Assembly (NCBI RefSeq): GCF_963678635.1
Contig: NC_087067.1
Location: forward strand, 31,780,401 to 31,844,400
DNA from: Symsagittifera roscoffensis
Taxonomy: Eukaryota; Xenacoelomorpha; Acoela; Convolutidae
Direction: 5' to 3'
DNA length: 64,000 nt
Below the pieces are notes generated by a model. It did no database searches. It had not been told where the DNA came from and saw only the letters and a program-made list of their open reading frames with translations. How positions within the stretch are numbered: position 1 is the first letter of the stretch; the number at the start of each line of letters is the position of its first letter. Shown piece after piece: positions 30,054 to 41,872 of the stretch. A program made the position numbers and the translations under genes.

Positions 30054-31491
30054 AGAAAAGAGTAATGAAACCAAGTAAACGTAAAAAAACACACTGACTG
30101 TATTGAAAAAATCTCAACTTTCGAATTTCAAAGAAAAAAATAGATCCCCTTTAAGCTCTTTGAATTTCTAGAACGATTTATAATTGGCGCTTTTTAAATT
30201 ACTATTTCGAAACTAGAAATTGTTCAAAATGTACATTTATACCTAAGTGCAGTCATAAATGCATGAATATGACTGAATGCACTTCTGTAGTTATTAAAGA
30301 CTTTTAAGATTTTTTCCTGAAATAATTTTTTCCTGAAATAATGAAAGAGACATAAGTTTCTTCACTAAGTTCATTACTCTTATTAACAGAATGTTCAATT
30401 ATTCAATTTTTTGTGACCAAGTTTTAAATATTTTCATGAAACCTAAGCTGAAAAATGAAGCGCGCCTCAAGGAACCTAGCCAAAAGATGGTTGCAAAAAG
30501 ATAAAAGAACTCACAAAAACTGAAAAAAAAATAATTGAATTTTTTTTGAAGATTTTTTCTATCTCAGAACTTCAAAAAAAACGTTATCAGGTTTAAAATA
30601 TTTTTATTTCAAGATTTGATTATGATCGAATTGCATTTTTTTGCCACAAGAGGATAAAAAAAGTCATTCATGTTTTTCGTAAGCTTTGCAATTTTTTGTT
30701 CAATAGTGAAACTTTCCTTGCTTTTAACAAATGAGAAGAACCGCGAGAAATCCCATTCGACCGCGAACAAATCTTGAAGTTTTTCACATTATCAAGATCT
30801 ATAAAAAAATTATCAAAAACCTATGAAAGTGAAAATCACTTAATCGGTTTTTGAAAGTTACCAATTTGGCTAAACTACTGGAATTCGCTGAGCCTCCTAC
30901 TGTCCAGCTCGTTAACCGTGAAGTAGTTTTTTTTGAAAACATTGCATACTGAACAGATGCATCAGCATTTGGCGCAAAATATGCGTCAGAATCTGCAGAA
31001 AAATTTAGAACTAAAAATTTAGAACACTGTAAAGTTTAGAGCTAGTACGTTTTTTGTTTCAGCCCGAAAAAAATTAGATACTTATGTTTTTTCCCTTGAG
31101 CTATAGGGATGTTAACTTTCCAAATTGAGCTAAATTGTTGGTCTAATAAAAGTTCTTTTCTTAACCAAAATTGTTTCAAATTCAATTGTTGCCATCTATC
31201 AAGGATGTATATGACGATTAATGACTTATCTAATGATCAGTCGACACAAATTAATGTTCTGACATCTATAGAAATTAAACTGAATTTTCTTTGGATTTAA
31301 TTTCCAGCTTTTCTTCTTTAGCGACAGTTTTCGGCGACCGAGAAAATAAAATTTGACGAGGTTTTTTCTAACACTTTTTCTTAACTCAGACCATTTTTTC
31401 TGATTTTGTTAGACCTGAGGAAAAAACCACATTAAAAACTCTTCCTCACTGAATCAGAAAATCAAACCCCGAGGCTTTTTTATTGTCTTAC
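30054..31491. other. Intergenic, no gene recognised
   Basis: AT-rich with poly-A/T runs. A stretch at about 30180-30400 is a diverged relative of 40-300 (see that entry). No convincing open frames. Confidence 0.5.
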
Positions 31492-31770
31492 GTTCAGTTA
31501 GTCCGGCCACCTTTTTGACATATCCCTCTATTTGGTTCCAAACTTGGAGTTTATTGAAGTTTCGCTCCATTTGGTCATTGTAGTTTTTCAGGAGGGAATC
31601 AGACACTAAATTCTCCTCGCTGTTGAAGTATAACCCTGTCGCTTCGTAGCTCCCTTTGCTGCAGTTCACATTTGGCAGCGATAATTGAACTTTAATTTCG
31701 TATTCATCCGAGGTAACAGACGTAAGCTGGAACAGATATGACATCAGAATAATGACCACCGCAATTAACA
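31492..31770 (-). CDS. Candidate internal exon of a secreted or membrane protein
   Basis: A 93-codon open stretch on the minus strand is bounded by consensus splice signals. On its 5' side is TTGGTTCTATTCCTTAAG (pyrimidine-rich, AG), and on its 3' side GAAC|GTAAGA. The translation begins with a hydrophobic run (VLIAVVIILMSYLFQL) like a signal peptide or membrane segment, then a polar region with one N-C-S glycosylation motif and several charged helices (NDQMERNFNKLQVW). The first exon would contribute one base of the first codon. No family is recognised. The paired splice sites make chance less likely, but there is no homology support. Confidence 0.4.
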
Positions 31771-31845
31771 CTTAAGGAATAGAACCAACAGGTAAGCTTG
31801 GAAAAGTAGGATTTTTTTTTTGAATTTAAGTCCGGGGTGGCTCAC

Positions 31846-32120
31846 TCATAGAGTAATTTCAGATACATAGAGTAATTTCGAAGGTACATCGTCTGTTCGT
31901 CCTGCTCTTATTTTCGTTTCGGCCGGATAGAATAGTCTAATACCGATCTTAATCTTAATCTTTCATCTCCTAGTCTCAATAGATCTAGTGTATACTGGTA
32001 TTTGCGAGGTTGGATATCAGGAACTGCTCTGGAGAAGAGCAACTGTTTGCTAAGTTAAATTTATTCTGTTCTGGCTGAAACTACAAATAGATATGATAAA
32101 GTAAACACTTGTTTTGAACT
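31846..32120. repeat. Diverged LTR fragment of the giant element family
   Basis: Shares, in order, CTCATAGAGTAATTTC, GGTACA(C/T)CGTCTG, TTCGGCCGGATAGA, AGTCTAATACCGATC, TCAATAGATCTAG(G/T)GTATACTGG and CACCCATCCGG with 1384-1790. It contains a small internal duplication of CATAGAGTAATTTC. The copy therefore includes the LTR end plus the adjoining internal 3' sequence, and it runs directly into the palindrome. Confidence 0.85.
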
Positions 32121-32739
32121 GGTTTCACCCATCCGGTGTTTAGAAATTTTTTTGTTAAGTTTAATGTTTGTTGTTGTGAAGGACGGATGAAGAAGTTTCT
32201 TGAATCTTTGGAGTAGATTCTTTTGAAGCAGTGGTTGCGTGAAGGAGTAGAAAGAGACAGTTGCTCGTGTTGTGGAGTAGTTGTCTTCCTAGAGAAAGAA
32301 CGGGTACAGTTGCTCATACTTCAGAAATGGGTTTCGTGTTTTCAGATCGGGTTGAGTGATCGTGTCAGGATTTCAGATTTGTACAATGATGGGTTGATTA
32401 CGTTGAGAATGCACGTAGTCTCGCTCTACTTAACGTTATCAACACATTATTATACAAATCTGAAATCCTGACACAATCACTCAAGCCGATCTGACTACAC
32501 GAAACCCACTTCTGAAGTACGAGCAACTGTAGCGCATTTTTTCTCTACGAAGACAAGTAATCCAAAACACGAGCAACTGTTTCTTTCTACTCCTTCACGC
32601 AACCACTGCTTCACAAGAATCTACTCCAAAAATTCAAGAAACTTCTCCATCCATCCTTCACAACAACAAACCTTAAACTTAAAAACTTTCTAAACACCGC
32701 ATGGTTGGAACCAGTTCAAAATAAGTGTTTACTTTATCC
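32095..32739. repeat. Large palindrome (arms about 300 bp)
   Basis: The left arm 32095-32408 (GATAAAGTAAACACTTG ... TGTCAGGATTTCAGATTTG) is the reverse complement, at roughly 85-90% by eye, of the right arm 32428-32739, with a central loop of about 20 nt. The arms hold the LTR terminus and the neighbouring internal region of a giant-element relative. It is a head-to-head duplication of one end of the element. Confidence 0.85.
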
Positions 32740-32879
32740 TATTTTATTCTTGATAAGACTATCTCTGACTTATGTCACTCTTGGACTTTTTTTCATAAAC
32801 ATTTTTGGCTAATAGTAACGCAAACTAGAGGTTTGCTCAAAAAATTTACAGTATTTTCTTAATCGGAAAATTTTTATCT

Positions 32880-33025
32880 GCTGCATATAAAACAAATCAG
32901 AATTTGCAGATCTGTTATTATCTTTTCCTGCAAAGTGTTTGTTTAATTTGATTTGCTCGCCTCATGTTTACACTAAAACTCTTCATTGTAATCAAATTTG
33001 CATGCCTGATGATATCAGTTGTAAG
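32880..33025 (+). CDS. Candidate first exon encoding a signal peptide
   Basis: A TATA-like CATATAAAAC (about 32883-32892) lies upstream of an ATG at about 32964. That ATG opens a short hydrophobic sequence (MFTLKLFIVIKFACLMISV) and runs straight into a perfect GTAAGT donor. The layout fits the first exon of a small secreted-protein gene, but no second exon was identified. The arrangement could be chance. Confidence 0.3.
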
Positions 33026-34790
33026 TTTTACTTAAAAAGCAGAAAGCAGGATTGGATTAATAACATTCTTCAATTCCGTTGAATCTTAAATTCTGTGAAA
33101 ATTTCTTAATAATGTATGTTGTAGAAGCAAAGGAAATCATAAAAACAGTAATGAAGAAGTTTTAGTTGAATTTCAACCTCCCTCTAATAAGTTTTTTCAA
33201 AAAGTGTCACCCAGTTCTTAGGTAACTTAAGCCGTAAAAAATGTTCCACTTCAATGATCTCATTTTTGCTGAAAATAACGTGGAAGTCTTCCCAGAAGAT
33301 TCATTAGTCTTTGAAATTTTCTCCGACATTGCACCTTTTAAATACAAGGCTACTAATTGCGATAAAACTTGGATGAAAAGTAAATTCATGTCAATTTAGC
33401 AGAAAATGAATTTCTCCGATTTTCTAGGAATCTAAATAAAAAGATGATTTGGAGACAACGTTTTAGTTTAGTTTTTTTTTTGTATAAATTTTGATTAATC
33501 GTTCACAAAAGTCTAATGAAGGGTCGGGAGATGATCTTTGCTTCGAAAGTTTCAATGAAAAGTTCTACAGAAGATTATTGATTTGAGGTTCTTAACTAAG
33601 TTTACATTCGTTAGGACGGAAAATCAGTTAAATATACATACAAAAAGTGTAAATTGTAAAAGTGTATAAATGGACAGATAATGAGACCAATATGATTAAT
33701 TTTCATTGTTTAATTTCTCAAAAACTTTGGTTGTTCTCATCTTTTCCGAGTTTGAGACTGTTGGTGTTCGGAACGGCTGTTCGCATTTAAAAGTGGCTAA
33801 AAACTGCTTTAGGCTCAATTTCCACATTCAAGAACAGGTCTGATTGAGAAGGCTAATGATTGATTTGCTGAGCCCATTTGGGAATAGATGATAGGTTTCA
33901 TATGGAAAAATGGTAGGTTTCAAAAAACTTTGGCGCCCGATTTTACCAATTCAGCAATGTTTAAGAATCTATTATGAAAGGGACTGGGTTACTCGATATC
34001 TTTAGATGATTTACCGGTTTCAGAGATTAGAATGGTGAGTTTCAAATGGTAGGTTTTAAGTCTTTTAAGCAGAAAACTCAAGTTTTCGGAAAACAAAACA
34101 GAACAGAAACCTCAAATTTTTGGGAATTTTTCAGAAATCTCAAATTTGTGGCTAATTGTTTTTTATCGCTTCTCCTTGCTTCTTATGGCTTCCTATCGAA
34201 ACACTTATTTGGAATCCTCAGCAAATCCATCTATTTACTGGCAAAATTGCCTCAGGACACATTCAGTACGTTCTAGCTTAAGTAATGGTACTTTTATATA
34301 GCATGAGAATTTTTTCTCAAACAGCTCATATAAAAAATTGAAGTTATCTAAAATTGCTTAAAACATCAAAAATTGGTTTTCATTTGAAGCATTTTTATGT
34401 TCTTCCAACAAGTTATTTGTGCAACCAATGAACTGAAACTTCAAAGTAAACTGAAAAAATAATTCAACCAAAAGCTAAAATACATATTTCACCTTAAACA
34501 CCTAAAACGCAAAAAAATCATTCCAATATTTGTAATTTTGATTTTTATACCAAAAGCTTGACACCAAAGAGTACGCTCCTGAAAAAATCGTATGTTCAGG
34601 TTGCCGGATTGTTCAATTAAAAGAAAAGGAGTCTATTCGAATAAAAAATTCTAGAAGGTTTAAAATCTTATACTTCTCATTTTTAGTATGCAGAAGATAG
34701 TCGGCAATTTTTTTCATAAACCAAAACTGGGAGATTTAACTGTTCAAGAAAATTGCTGTAGCGATTTTTAGATTCTTAAGTTGAAAGTTA
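33026..34790. other. Intergenic, no gene recognised
   Basis: AT-rich. A 60-codon ATG frame (33207-33389, minus) starts with a hydrophobic run but has no other support. Confidence 0.45.
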
Positions 34791-35235
34791 CAGGGGCGGA
34801 TTTGGGGGAAGGGACCGCTCCCCCCTCAGGGATTCGACCCCCTGCCGACCCAAAAGGTCCCCCCTTTGGTACTTTTTGAGAAATCCATTTTTGGCCGACC
34901 GACTTTAAAACTTTTCTAAGGGCGCCTTTGGCGCCAATATATACTCTAATTTTGAGGGGGGAGCTTAAAACGACCGACCTTAAAATTTTTCTAAGGGCGC
35001 CTTCGGCGCCAATATATACTCTAATTTTTAGGTCAAAATTTTCCAAAAAAGCCTAAAAACGCCTTTTTGCACTGTTTTTTTTCAAAATTTTGCCTGCGGC
35101 ACAGAAAATTTGGCCAATGCAGGGACTAAACTGTGCTTTAGGGAGAGCTCAAAAAATCAATTCAGTCGATCTAAAAATCAAGGTCGACAAAATTTTCGGA
35201 AATTTTCGAAAATTTTTTGAAAATCCACCTACCTC
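34791..35235. mobile_element. hAT-like MITE family copy 2 (right end degraded)
   Basis: Starts CAGGGGCGGATTTGGGGGAAGGG and carries the family segments CCCCTGCCGACCCAAA, GGCGCC...AATATATACTCTAATTTT (duplicated here, about 34918 and 34998), GGGAGAGCTCAAAAAATCA and GTCGAC. I cannot find a clean right terminus or 8-bp duplication. Confidence 0.7.
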
Positions 35236-35768
35236 GATCCATCGATTTTTTTTATTGAAAGATTTTTGATTACTTGGATTTGTAAAGTGAAAGACATTCA
35301 GCCTAAATTTACTAAGATACATTTTCACTCATTCGTTAATAATCTAGGTAATATTACATTAACAAATTCTACTTAACTGGATTGAGGTTAATTTAGCTCA
35401 ACTTATAATATAAAGACTTTTCAACTAACATACGGATCTGAAGTTGGAAATTGTTCACACCGAGGAGCTGAAACATAAAATTGGCAATCAAGAGATCAAG
35501 CATAATTAACATAGTCCAGTCGACACTAATTCAATTTTGAGTGAAATTTTATACGAGTTATTGTAGTCTGATTTGAAAACAAGGAAGCGCTTGTGTTGCA
35601 TAATTTTACTCGAGTTGCAGCACGAGTGCCTCGGAAAAATGTACACAAATGTTATTCCTTAAAATTCAGACGTTTGATCAGTGGAAAAATGCTAGCAACG
35701 AAGATCTCTGTCAGTTTTGTAAACTCAATAAAATCAGCAGTGCGAAATCACAAAATCAGTGAACTTAG

Positions 35769-36155
35769 CAGGGGCGGATCGCGAATTTAAAAAAAGTTCA
35801 GAAATTTTATCGACCTTTTTTTTAGGTCGACCAAATTGATTTTGCGAAAATTTCAAGAACACTATAAACATCCTATTTTGATCAAATTTGTAGCGCCGCA
35901 CACAATTTCTTGAAAAAAAAAACAGTCCAAAAAGGCGTTTTTAGGCACTTGTTGGAAAAATTTGACAAAGAAATCGCGGTTTTTCGGCGCGCGCCTTCCC
36001 CCCTCAAATTAATGTATATTGGAACCGTTGGCGCCTTTAGAAAAATTCAAAATCAGTCAGCAAAAATGCATCTTTTTAAAATAGTACAAACGAGACTTTT
36101 TGGGTCGGCAGTGGGTCGAATCCTTGAAAAGGGGAGGCGTACAAAATATTCCGAA
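35769..36155. mobile_element. hAT-like MITE family copy 3 (opposite orientation)
   Basis: Starts CAGGGGCGGATC. It then follows the complement of copies 1, 2 and 4: TTTAGGTCGACCAAATTGATTTT, CAAATTTG, AGGCGTTTTTAGGC, TATATTGG...GGCGCC, and TTTTTGGGTCGGCAGTGGGTCGAAT. The far end is truncated near GGGAGGCG at about 36150. Confidence 0.7.
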
Positions 36156-36391
36156 TCTGAAAAATTATATCAAAGTCCAAAAAGAAAACAATCCAAAAAA
36201 GAGTCCCATTGACGAAAGTGATTATTTTCCAAAAAGTGACAAGAATTTTTTGCATGGATTAAAAACTTTGGCTCTCCTTAATCCGGATAAAAATTGGTAG
36301 TATAGACGAGAATTTAGAACTGCCTAGATAACAACTCACTCACTGAAAGCATTCATCCGCGAAACATACAAGTTAGCAGAAACAAAAAAAA

Positions 36392-37140
36392 ATGGAATCT
36401 TTGTTTAATCCAGTCAAAATTGTACACGTCGCTCAAGTTGTTTCATTCGGAAACGATTGGCATCACTCAATTGATTTACTTACTATCGATGAAAATTCTG
36501 AATTACAAATTTTTGAAGAATGTGCATATTTAAAACACCAAACACTGTCAGACAACTCTCTTTCCTGGCGCTGTGCACGATGCAGTTGCATAGGACGTGT
36601 GCGTGCTATAGAGGACTCCGTTGAGATCATTCAAGATCACTACCACTTCCCCGATCCGGCTGATATCGAAAAAACCTAAGTTCAGGAAAACGCTTAAGGA
36701 TCTAGCAGCAGTTTTGGATAAAACACCACGGCAGACATATTTTGCAACCCAGTGTGATATTAACTGAGAAACAGCTTTTCCCTTACCAAAATACTTTGCT
36801 GATCAACAAGCTGGATATATAGTGCATCGCTAAAAAGACCGTAGATGTAAATCCTTACTGCAAGATCATTAAACGTTTTCCTGAACTCGCTGACAGGCTC
36901 TGATTTACCTCTGGCCCTACAGAAAACTTACAATGAGGATTGGTTTCTCCTACATGGTTCTGGTCCCCAGATAAAAATTGGGTGATTGGGTTTGCCAAGT
37001 TGCCCAAGTTTGACTTGAAGAAATGTGGGCAGAACAAAATGGCGAGACTTAAAAAGGTTAAATACCAAAAACTCGGAAAAAATTTATTGAATATGATTAG
37101 GTCATATCAACCCAGCAATGTCATTGAGTTTCTTAGTTAA
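36392..37140 (+). pseudogene. FLYWCH-type zinc-finger gene fragment
   Basis: An intact 95-codon ATG frame (36392-36679) has a FLYWCH-like finger: LSWRCARCSC (Trp-x-Cys-x2-Cys) followed about 20 residues later by HYHFPDP (His-x-His). After its stop the resemblance continues in another frame (FRKTLKDLAAVLDKTPRQ, then LPKYFADQQ), and at about 36910-36975 (YNEDWFLLHGSG). These segments fit the FLYWCH proteins associated with MULE transposons. The stops show that the full protein is broken. The first 95 codons could still be translated. Confidence 0.55.
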
Positions 37141-39307
37141 AATACTAAAATTTTAGTTTCCAAATTTATTCATTATTGCCAAGCAATAAAATTTTCCAAG
37201 TTCAAAATGTTTCCTTGAGTTTTCAAAATTAAGCTAGAGTTGGTTTAAAACCGGCAAAAAACTTGATACACATAAGGTAATGATTTTCCTTCCCCTTGTC
37301 CAGCTCTTTTTGTTTTAGCCCATTTTTCATACCCGAGATATATTAAGGTTTCATAATTACCCAATGTTCAACTTCTTTCCGAAAAATCTTCAAAAAAACT
37401 TAAAATCATCGAAAATTGCCACACAAGGTGTCAAAAAAAGTCAGCCAAAAAAATCAAAATGAGTGCAAACATTCCGTTAGTTTATTTCTAAGACCAAAGC
37501 GAAGCAATTATATAGTTCCACTATAGATAACTGGCAGTTTTGTTCAAATAAGAGAAGAATTGAAGATATTCGCATTTTCTAACCGGTGCATTCTTATGTG
37601 ACAACAAAAACTGAAACCTCCGAACTTCAATGCCAAAAAAGCTGTTTTTCTTCCGAATTTTGTAAGGAAAGAAACGGAATATTTGTGCTCGGGTTGGTTT
37701 TTTCTTTAGACAAATTTCGACTTTTTAATTAGCCATTTTGACGGAATTTTTTCAAATTATTCAAAAAGTTTTGTTGTCCTGAGCTCAGAGTTGAGAATTT
37801 AATTCAACAGTGATCTTTTTTGTAAAATTTTGGGGGTTTGATAATTGTTATTTTGGCAAATTTGGGACAATTAACGCGCTATGTATTTCGCGCTATTCAC
37901 GCGTAAGCGGAGATTTAATCCGTCTTAGAAATCTTTCCAAATTGGTTGATGAAAGCTTATTTGCAAAATTAATTTTTAGGAGCAAAATCGATCGCTTTGT
38001 TTTTTTTATGGCGTGTGGGGAGATGGTTTTACGAAAAATCTCAAATTTAATTAAAAAAATAGTTTTATTTTATTACAATTAATTTTTCATGTTATTACTG
38101 CTCCATAGACCTTAAAAGGCAGTCACAACATTCAGGGCTTCGCGCTGAAATGAGAAGTCTTGTTATATTTATTATCAGCAGCTTTAAATATCAAAAGTTC
38201 ATGGAAGTCATAAGTCTTCAATTCCCGTGACAAAAACAATAATTGATTTTTTTTGTAAGATCACATTCTGTGTTGCGTGGGTTTCAGGTTTTGTTTTGCT
38301 GCAATTGACTTTTTTGAGAGTCCTTCACAAATCCCGGACGACAGAAGAAACTGCAGCGGACATCAAATAAGGGGGTTTGATTTACGCCAAACAGCGGGCT
38401 GAAACATCTATGCGATTTAGAACTTTAATAGATGACAGTTATTGTTTGGCTGAACTTATTCGAGTTCAAAATGTGAAAACAAAAGTTAGGTAAGTTTTTC
38501 TCGAAACAGAAGGTCATGTTATTGCGCAATATTGGAAACCCCAAAGAAGACTCCTAGCAGACTACTCTGTGCTTTTGCTACCATTTTAACCAATTATTCT
38601 TGATTTTTTTTGCTTTTTGAGTAGAAAAAGGGCTCTTTTTCATTTTTTTCTACCTCAGGTAAGCATCATTTTTATGTTGTATCGAGGGTGTTACAAGGTA
38701 AATTAAACAGACAAATATGTTTGCCACGGCCATGATTAGGCCGCATGTCAACTTCTGCAGCAATCGGACAATGTGAACAGAAAAACTTTCTGTGAAAAAT
38801 TGCAGGTGGCGAAAAAGGAAAAAACAACCAAAAAAATACGAACCAATAGAATAAACAACTAGATAAAGATGTAGCGACGATAACAGTATGCTTTAAAAAG
38901 GGAAATTTTCTGCATTTTTTGCTTTTGATGTGAATGGAATTATATAAAAACGTTTTCAATACCAACAAAAAAAACTAAGGTTTCATTTGAGTAATCAGAT
39001 TTTGCCTTATATTGAAAACTTCCAAAAAACGAAACGCTTGATGATTTTTTTTGCGTTATTCATATTTCATACCTTCTAACATCGTAGCAGAACTTGTTGC
39101 CCTTAGTGTAGCAATCTGCCATGCCACTGCTATCATTGCACGTCTGCACTCTACAAAATACATGAAGCGCAGATACACAAAAAACAGACTTGAGCATAAC
39201 TTGAGACATGGATAAAAATCATACCCATAAAGACAAAGCTTAAGAAACGGTTAAAAGACTGACAGCATCACGAAAAGTATAATCTGGTGCCCAAACAAAA
39301 TATAGTT
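37141..39307. other. Intergenic, no gene recognised
   Basis: About 2.2 kb of AT-rich sequence with no supported ORF, repeat or RNA gene. Confidence 0.5.
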
Positions 39308-39410
39308 GGGAGCGGTGGTGAAGTGGTTACGTCTCCGGGGGGAGCGGTGGTGAAGAGGTTACGTCTCCGCCTCTCAATCGAAAGGTCGGATGTTCGAGGC
39401 CCACCATGAT
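39308..39410 (+). repeat. tRNA-derived SINE-like sequence with duplicated 5' end
   Basis: GGGAGCGGTGGTGAAG(T/A)GGTTACGTCTCCG occurs twice in a row (39308 and 39340). The second copy continues as a tRNA-like body: A-box TGGTGAAGAGG, then CCTCTCAATCGAAAGGTCGGAT and B-box-like GTTCGAGGCC, ending CCACCA. This is a polymerase III promoter layout. The downstream body is not defined. Confidence 0.6.
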
Positions 39411-40920
39411 ACGTGCTCGTTGCTTGAGGGTGAAGCAACATTACCCAGCCCAGAAAAATAACCAAAAAAATTGCATGTAGTTCTTAAACAAGGGCACAAC
39501 AGCGGTTCGCCGTGATGAGCTGTACAGCTCTTGTGTTGGTCCTTTCCCCCGTGGATAAATGGTCTTAAGTTGGATAAAGAAAATGACACAAGAAAACGTA
39601 TCAAAAAAGGGAAATTAAGTGGTAATTTTTTGTGGTATGTATTATAGGTTGAGACAAAATTTATCAAGTGTAATTCATTGTACAAGAAGTAGTTTTGGGT
39701 TGAACTTAAACACAGGCAGCGTCTCAAAATTATATATACTTCAAGATAAAAAAAATGAGATTAGGTACGATACAGTATTGCATAAAAGATAGTAGACAAT
39801 GGTTTTAAAAGTACTGCTGAAACGAGTTACATGTCTATGAATTATTAAAGTTGCTATGTATAGTTGTGCATACCAAAAGAGAATAGAAAAAATTAAATAA
39901 CTGTCTCATAACAAAACAAAATCAATTTTATGTTGAAATACTATCCTGATTTCCTACCAAAGACTCAGGGCTGCTCTAATATCAAATGGATTTCAATTGA
40001 TTTTATACGGGTAAGGAACGAAAAAAAAATGATTTGATTTCATTTAAAATCGGCTTAGTTTGATGCAAAAGTTAGTTTAAAAATCCGTTTCAATCGATTC
40101 TAAATTAGTTTGAATCTTTTTTCAGTTTCATTTTTTTACGGGTTTTTGTTGAAACAATTTCATTTTGAATCAATTTATATCAATTTTTGACAACTTTTTC
40201 GTATACCCAATTTTATTCAGAGTATATACAGATTATATTTAGGTTATCTTACATTTTCTAGATTATCAATTGATATAGCAAGAAAATTTTTTTATACGCT
40301 TAAAATAAAACATAAAGATAACAAAAACATAATTTTTCTGCATCAAAATTGATATGTTATTAATTCTACATCATATGTTATTAACCTAACAAAATTAAGC
40401 TAGAACGTTGACAATGAAAAAAAAACATTTGAAAAAATGTTGACATATTTTTTCTTCTCCTTACCGCGAAAAATCTTAGTGTTGCACGATTTGAAAGACA
40501 CACCCTTAAGCGCATTAGCTTGCAGTAAAAACTCTCCTTGAGTCCCTCTTGCTCTCTGTAATTCTGATAGAGAATGCTTGAGCACATAAGTTTGATAAAG
40601 TTTTTTAACAAAAAAAGTTAAGTTGAAACAGTTTTGTTGATATTTTGACGTTTTTCACTACTTTGCGATGTTCAAATTAAATCCATTTGTTACGCAATGA
40701 AATTGATTGTTTTTTCTTCAAATTACGCGTCAAAATTGACTACTGTAAACCGATTTTTATACAGCATGTTATCCGTATAAAATCGATTTGAATCGATTTC
40801 AATCTCGAGTTTGTCAATGCGGGTAGCAAACTAACTACTCGTTAAACTCGTTTTTATGTACAAGATACATAATGAAAGATACTGTTAAGAGCAGTTATAA
40901 AACTTATTTTTGTTTGTCGT
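39411..40920. other. Intergenic, no gene recognised
   Basis: AT-rich. GATTTGAATCGATTT-type words and their variants recur at about 39985-40180 and 40770-40810, but I cannot define a repeat unit. Confidence 0.4.
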
Positions 40921-41384
40921 CTTTTTCTTAGGTATTCGATCCCCTGCCGACCCAAAGGGTCCCCCCTTTGTACTATTTTCAAAAACCCAATTTTGGTGAC
41001 GGACCTTAAAATTTTTCTTAGGTATTCGCCGACGCCTTTTTCTTAGGTATTCGCTGACGCCTTTTTCTTAAGTATTCGACCTTTGTACTACTTTCAAAAA
41101 CCCATTTTTGGTGACGGACCTTAAAATTTTTCCAAAGTTTTGAGGGGGGCCGAAAAAAAACGATTTTTTTGGTTAAAATTTTCCAAAAAGCGCCTAAAAA
41201 CGCCTTTTTTTTGGCCTGTTTTTTCAAAAATTGCTTGCGGCGCAGAAAATTGTTCAAAACAGAGATTTTTTTTAGTGCGCTGGGAGAGCTCAAAAAAATC
41301 AATTTGGTCGACCTAAAAAAATTCGACAAAATTTTCAAAATTTTTTTGAAAATCGCTCTTGAGAAAAACCTAGCTCCGCCCCTG
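40921..41384. mobile_element. hAT-like MITE family copy 4 (left end rearranged)
   Basis: Ends GCTCCGCCCCTG, followed by TTTGTCCT. TTTGTCGT precedes the left side (40913-40920), a 7/8 target-duplication match. The CAGGGGCGG left terminus is missing. The interior has GATCCCCTGCCGACCCAAAGGG, GGGAGAGCTCAAAAAAATCAATTTGGTCGACC, and a ~24-bp unit (GACGCCTTTTTCTTA(G/A)GTATTCG) repeated three times at about 41015-41080. Confidence 0.75.
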
Positions 41385-41872
41385 TTTGTCCTCGTATATT
41401 TTTCTATCAAATAGCTTTATTTTTGATGGTGATGCTCATTGGTCAATCACAAAAAGAAGGAAATTCAATGCACGATATTTCAAAAACGGAAACCGCGCTT
41501 TTCCGATTTTGAAATATCTAGTTGCCTTTTGTACTAAAGTGTCGTCTTCAATCCCGGGAAAAACTCTGGCAACTTTTGTTATACGTGAAACTTTAAACTG
41601 TTAAGAATTGAATGAACACTAACTGATGCGCTTGGTTCGGACTTGTTCCCCCGTAGGAAGCGTACAATTTGTTCTTGATCACTATCGAATTGTTTGAGAT
41701 GCTCCCATTGTGAATCAGAATAGCAATTAGCAAAATAAAAGGAGAGTCACTCATCTTAAAGCTAAGAACGACTGGAAAAAACTGTGGATATTCGCTTCTC
41801 TTAAATTTTTTAAAATCAATTTTGAAGATGAAAGAATTCAGAGCAAAAAATCGACCTTCAGATTTTTACCAC

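Noticed and set aside
38672..38968. 98-codon minus frame with hydrophobic stretch
   Set aside because: Starts with TTG, no support beyond length.
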